Shown in pieces: positions 37,747 through 41,000 of a stretch of DNA of 41,000 bases (position 1 is the first letter of the stretch; each line of letters opens with the position of its first letter). The stretch is taken from NCBI GenBank assembly GCA_018268435.1, contig JAFDWP010000087.1:1-41000 (forward strand). The letters are read 5' to 3'. Under the pieces are notes generated by a model. It was not told the DNA's origin, did no database searches, and saw only the letters and a list, made by a program, of their open reading frames with translations. A program made the position numbers and the translations under genes. The DNA is from Actinomycetota bacterium. GTDB taxonomy: Bacteria > Actinomycetota > Actinomycetes > Actinomycetales > Microbacteriaceae.

Positions 37747-38288
37747 GAGCGCTCGCGGATCAGCGCGAGCCCCGCGGCGTCGAGGTCCGGGGCCGTCGCC
37801 CGCCGCGCCCGTTCGATGACGACGACGGCGTCCGCGGAGAGCAGCGGCGTCAGCGCGGCCAGGTCGGCGGTCATGTCCGCGTCGGACTGGTCGTAGGGGG
37901 GATCGGTGAACACCAGGTCGAAGGGTCCCGCCGTCCGCCCCAGATAAGCGTGCACCGTGCTCTCGACGACGGCGGCCTCCACCGCGCTTTCGCCGCCCGA
38001 CGACGCGACGAGAGCCTTGTGCACCGCGGCCGCGTTGCGGCGGATCACGGTCGCGGCGGCGCGCGCTCGCTCGACGAGCACGGCGCTGCGCGCGCCCCGG
38101 CTGAGGGCCTCCAGCCCGAGCGCTCCGGATCCCGCATACAGGTCGAGCACGCGCGCGCCGTCGATCGCATCCATCGACTCGAGCGCTCCGAACAGCGACT
38201 CGCGCACCCGGTCGCTCGTCGGGCGGGTGCCCTGTCCCGGGACGTCCAGGCGGGTGCCGCCGGCGGAGCCCGCGATGATTCTCGTCAC
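37686..38288 (-). CDS. rsmD: 16S rRNA (guanine966-N2)-methyltransferase RsmD
   Basis: The 200-residue SAM-dependent methyltransferase has MTRIIAGSAGGTRLD at its start, substrate segment RPTSDRVRESLFGAL, the SAM loop VLDLYAGSGALGLE (47-60) and catalytic DPPY (129-132). It methylates G966 of 16S rRNA in the 30S subunit. GTG 38288 is the start, supported by TAGGGT six bases before it and by the family-typical N-terminus. It overlaps thiL tail to tail. Confidence 0.95.
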   Translation of the reverse strand: MTRIIAGSAGGTRLDVPGQGTRPTSDRVRESLFGALESMDAIDGARVLDLYAGSGALGLEALSRGARSAVLVERARAAATVIRRNAAAVHKALVASSGGESAVEAAVVESTVHAYLGRTAGPFDLVFTDPPYDQSDADMTADLAALTPLLSADAVVVIERARRATAPDLDAAGLALIRERSYGDTALWWAEPAASSPASR

Positions 38289-38294
38289 CCGTTC

Positions 38295-38300
38295 ACCCTA
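38295..38300 (-). promoter_or_regulatory. -10 box for leaderless transcription of rsmD
   Basis: TAGGGT on the minus strand, six bases before GTG 38288; no Shine-Dalgarno is present. Confidence 0.55.
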
Positions 38301-38348
38301 TGCGCCGCGAGGGGTGCTGCGGATCTGCCGCCGGCGTCGCGGGAGGGG

Positions 38349-38354
38349 CAGGAT
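38349..38354 (+). promoter_or_regulatory. possible -10 box for the alpha/beta hydrolase gene
   Basis: CAGGAT lies six bases before GTG 38361; it lacks the first T of TANNNT. Confidence 0.35.
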
Positions 38355-38360
38355 GGGGGT

Positions 38361-39161
38361 GTGGCCGAACCTCTCGCAGAACTGACCAGCATGCCCCACC
38401 CTCAGATCATCGAAGTGGGCGACGGGGTGGCCCTCGCGACGTATTCCTGGGGCGACCCGGACGCGCCCGTCGTCGTGCTCGTGCACGGCTTCGCCTCCAG
38501 CACGCAGGACAACTGGGTGCTCACCGGGTGGGCGCGGATGCTCGAGCACGCCGGCTACCGGGTGCTCGGCATCGACCAGCGCGGCCACGGCGCCAGTGAG
38601 AAACCGCATCAGCCCGAGGACTACCGGATGCGGATCCTGGCCGCCGACATCGAGCAGGTGCTCGACACCTACCTCGTCGACGAGGCGCTCTACGTCGGCT
38701 ACTCGCTGGGCGGCCGCGTCGGCTGGGAGGTGCTGCGGGATCTCGGGGACCGCATCCCGCGCGCGGTGCTCGGCGGAATCCCGGACGGCAGACCGCTGGA
38801 GCGGCTCGACGTCGAAGAGGCGCGCCGCTACATCGCGGACCGCACGCCGGTCTCCGACGCCTCCACACGCGACTACATCGCACTCACCGAGCGCGTGCCC
38901 GGCAACGATCTCGAGGTGATGCTCGCCCTCGCCCTCGGCATGCGCGGGGAGGCCCGCACGATCGACCCGGACCCGGCGACCGCCCCGGGCCAGCCGATCC
39001 TGTTCGCCACCGGATCCGACGACGCGATCATCGAGGGGTCGCGCCGTCTGGCCGAGGCTTCGCCGCAGGGCACATTCGTCGAGATCCCCGGACGTCACCA
39101 CTTCAACGCTCCCGGATCCCGGGTGTTCCGCGAGGCGGCGCTCGCCTTCCTCGCGGGCTGA
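38361..39161 (+). CDS. alpha/beta-fold hydrolase
   Basis: Read from GTG 38361 the protein has 266 residues. The fold is marked by VVVLVHGFASS (oxyanion loop), IDQRGHGASEKP and the nucleophile elbow GYSLGG (Ser115). GSDDAIIEGS carries the likely acid and GRHHFNAPG the catalytic His near the end, so the triad is complete. Substrate is unknown. ATG 38391 (residue 11) is an alternative start; GTG is favoured by a -10-like CAGGAT six bases upstream and a G-rich stretch. It is divergent from rsmD and precedes recG by 31 bases. Confidence 0.88.
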   Translation: MAEPLAELTSMPHPQIIEVGDGVALATYSWGDPDAPVVVLVHGFASSTQDNWVLTGWARMLEHAGYRVLGIDQRGHGASEKPHQPEDYRMRILAADIEQVLDTYLVDEALYVGYSLGGRVGWEVLRDLGDRIPRAVLGGIPDGRPLERLDVEEARRYIADRTPVSDASTRDYIALTERVPGNDLEVMLALALGMRGEARTIDPDPATAPGQPILFATGSDDAIIEGSRRLAEASPQGTFVEIPGRHHFNAPGSRVFREAALAFLAG

Positions 39162-39179
39162 CCTGTCCGCGCCCCGTCC

Positions 39180-39185
39180 TAGACT
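39180..39185 (+). promoter_or_regulatory. -10 box for leaderless transcription of recG
   Basis: TAGACT lies seven bases before ATG 39193. GCTGAC at 39157-39162, 17 bases upstream, is a fair -35 match. Confidence 0.6.
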
Positions 39186-39192
39186 TCTGAGC

Positions 39193-41000
39193 ATGCCGCT
39201 CCGCCTCGATTCGCCGCTCGCCGTGGCGGTGGGCGACGGCAATGCGAAGACCCTGCAGAAGGCCTTCGGGATGTCGACGGTCGTGGATCTGCTCACGCAC
39301 TACCCGCGCCGCTACGCCAACCGCGGCGAGCTCACCCCGATCCTCGATCTGCCGAAGGGCGAGACCGTGACGATCGTCGCCGAGGTGATGTCGGTGAGCG
39401 TGCGCGACATGAAGAACCGTCGCGGCGCGATGATGACCGTCGACATCGGAGACGGCGTCGGGCGGATGGTGCTGACCTTCTTCGCGAAGTACCGGGGTCA
39501 ACTGGAGTGGCGCGAGAAGGAGCTGCGCGTCGGCCGCCGCGGCGTCTTCACCGGCAAGGTGGGCGACTACCGCGGGGTGACGCAGTTCGCGCACCCGCAG
39601 TACGAGATGTTCGACGACGAGCTGCGCGCACGCACCCAGGCCGATGTCATGGTCGCCACTCCGCTGCCGATCTACCCCGCCACGGCGAGCCTCACCACCT
39701 GGCAGATCGAGAAGATGATCGGCACGGTGCTGGACGATCTCGGTCCGGTGGCGGAGCCCCTGCCCGACGCCGTGCGTCGCGAGGAGGGTCTGCTCGACGC
39801 CCGCACCGCGCTCGAACGGGTGCACCGCCCCGCCGGCAAGGAGGAGATCGCGCCCGCCATCCGCACCCTGCGCATGCAGGAGGCGCTCACGCTGCAGACC
39901 GCCCTCATGCAGCAGCGCCACCTGGTGCGCATGCTGGACGCCACGGCCCGTCCCGCGAAGGCGGGCGGCCTGCTCGAGCGCTTCGACGCCGCGCTGCCGT
40001 TCGCTTTGACGCCCGATCAGCAGGCGGTGGGGGCGACGATCGCGGCGGACCTCATCGGCGGCGCGCCGATGAACCGGCTGGTGCAGGGCGAGGTCGGATC
40101 CGGCAAGACGCTTGTGGCGCTGCGCGCGATGCTGCAGGTCGCGGAATCCGGGGGACAGGCGGCACTCATCGCCCCCACCGAGGTGCTCGCGGCGCAGCAC
40201 CTCCGCTCGATCACGAAGATGCTGGGGCCCCAGCTCGCCCCGCTCGTGATGCCGACCCTGCTCACCGGCCAGATGTCGGCCCCGGAACGGCGCAAGGCCG
40301 CGCTCCGCGTGGCGGCGGGGCAGGCGCTCATCGTCGTCGGCACGCACGCGCTGCTGGGGGAGAAGACCACCTTCGCGGACCTCGGCCTCGTGGTCGTCGA
40401 TGAGCAGCACCGGTTCGGCGTGGAGCAGCGCGAGGCCCTGCGTGCGAAGGGGACGAGCCCGCACGCCCTCGTGCTCACAGCGACGCCGATCCCGCGCACG
40501 GTCGCGATGACGGTGTTCGGCGACCTCGACACCTCGGTGATCCGTACGATGCCCAGCGGCCGGGCCGGGATCCAGACCTTCGTCGCCCCGCTCGCCGATC
40601 ATCCGGGCTGGTTCGCGCGCGTGTTCGCGCGCGCCGCGGAGGAGATCGCGCAGGGGCGGCAGGTGTTCGCGGTGTGTGCGGCGATCGACACCGACGACGG
40701 CGCCGCGGAGGCGGATCAGGAGACGTTCGCCGACGAGGAGGAGAGTCGCGGGCCGAAGTGGGGCGTCGTCCAGCTGATGGCCGCGCTCACCACGCACCCC
40801 ACGCTGGGCTCGGTGCGCATCGCCGGCCTGCACGGCCGGATGCCCGCGGAGGAGAAGGACGCGATCATGCAGTCGTTCGCGCGGGGCGACATCGACCTGC
40901 TCGTGGCGACCACGGTGATCGAGGTCGGGGTCGACGTGCCGAACGCCTCGACCATGATCGTGCTCGAGGCCGACCGGTTCGGGGTCTCGCAGCTGCACCA
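39193..41000 (+). CDS. recG: ATP-dependent DNA helicase RecG (C-terminal end outside window)
   Basis: The first 602 residues of RecG, which drives regression of stalled replication forks and branch migration of Holliday junctions, are present. The N-terminal wedge domain with an OB fold (about 10-165: LLTHYPRRYANR, then KGETVTIVAEV and HPQYEMF) leads into the SF2 helicase core. Walker A is GEVGSGKT (299-306), the Walker B box is DEQH (403-406), then LTATPIPRT and, in the second helicase domain, GLHGRMPAEEKD and LLVATTVIEVGVDVPNA. The last part (about 120 residues expected) is cut by the window edge. The start has no Shine-Dalgarno and appears leaderless. Confidence 0.96.
   Translation, partial: MPLRLDSPLAVAVGDGNAKTLQKAFGMSTVVDLLTHYPRRYANRGELTPILDLPKGETVTIVAEVMSVSVRDMKNRRGAMMTVDIGDGVGRMVLTFFAKYRGQLEWREKELRVGRRGVFTGKVGDYRGVTQFAHPQYEMFDDELRARTQADVMVATPLPIYPATASLTTWQIEKMIGTVLDDLGPVAEPLPDAVRREEGLLDARTALERVHRPAGKEEIAPAIRTLRMQEALTLQTALMQQRHLVRMLDATARPAKAGGLLERFDAALPFALTPDQQAVGATIAADLIGGAPMNRLVQGEVGSGKTLVALRAMLQVAESGGQAALIAPTEVLAAQHLRSITKMLGPQLAPLVMPTLLTGQMSAPERRKAALRVAAGQALIVVGTHALLGEKTTFADLGLVVVDEQHRFGVEQREALRAKGTSPHALVLTATPIPRTVAMTVFGDLDTSVIRTMPSGRAGIQTFVAPLADHPGWFARVFARAAEEIAQGRQVFAVCAAIDTDDGAAEADQETFADEEESRGPKWGVVQLMAALTTHPTLGSVRIAGLHGRMPAEEKDAIMQSFARGDIDLLVATTVIEVGVDVPNASTMIVLEADRFGVSQLH

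Noticed and set aside
36921-39161. A 746-codon frame apparently fusing sequence inside thiL with the alpha/beta hydrolase
   Set aside because: The first two thirds are a shifted reading of thiL and the complement of rsmD. Only the part after 38361 has a hydrolase fold.

Overview
The window is GC-rich (about 70% by eye), densely packed chromosomal DNA from an actinobacterium. Protein sequences and gene order (hrcA-dnaJ-rsmE-HIT-phoH-ybeY-CBS protein-era, then leuA, recO-uppS, leuCD-murA-plsC-gpsA-ddl, thiL, rsmD, recG) fit the family Microbacteriaceae, most likely Microbacterium. This is a judgement from gene content and order; no database was searched. I see no tRNA, rRNA, IS element, CRISPR array or prophage.

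Layout. 1-2124 (minus): the end of a dipeptide/oligopeptide ABC importer operon (permease, permease, start of an ATPase). 2496-4349: lepA. 4354-7063: a membrane protein divergent from a NarL-type two-component system. 7100-9002: DUF1990 protein and hemW. 9323-16439: a heat-shock and ribosome-maintenance cluster opened by a CIRCE operator (hrcA, dnaJ, rsmE, HIT, phoH, ybeY, CorC-like CBS protein, era). 16441-19194: an MDR oxidoreductase facing a DUF2207 membrane protein. 19246-22677: thrC divergent from leuA. 22809-25065: TRIC-like membrane protein divergent from recO-uppS. 25169-26620: a DUF222/HNH endonuclease. 26769-27911: a TerC-family metal exporter behind a yybP-ykoY manganese riboswitch. 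27970-34458: leuC-leuD-murA-acyltransferase-gpsA-ddl. 34532-39161: LysR regulator, small membrane protein, DUF3515 lipoprotein, thiL, rsmD, alpha/beta hydrolase. 39193-41000: recG, cut by the window end.

The genes are mostly housekeeping; the regulation is the interesting layer. leuA and leuCD each begin with a tiny open frame containing a run of leucine codons rich in the rare CTT (20788-20841 and 27983-28033), followed by a GC-rich stem whose sequence differs between the two by one compensatory pair. Both peptides end in a similar way. Leucine synthesis is therefore probably controlled twice by matched attenuators. At least ten genes or leader frames have a TANNNT -10 hexamer exactly 6 or 7 bases before the start codon and no ribosome binding site, the signature of leaderless transcription. 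Two of these, for thiL and a lipoprotein, share the same TA in a 23-bp gap. TerC is under a manganese riboswitch and hrcA under a symmetrically altered CIRCE.

I found no wholly new multi-gene system. The best candidates for something under-described are the paired leucine leaders, a third copy of the leuA stem arm beside its ribosome binding site, the compact bidirectional leaderless promoter, and an apparent over-abundance of the palindrome GGATCC.
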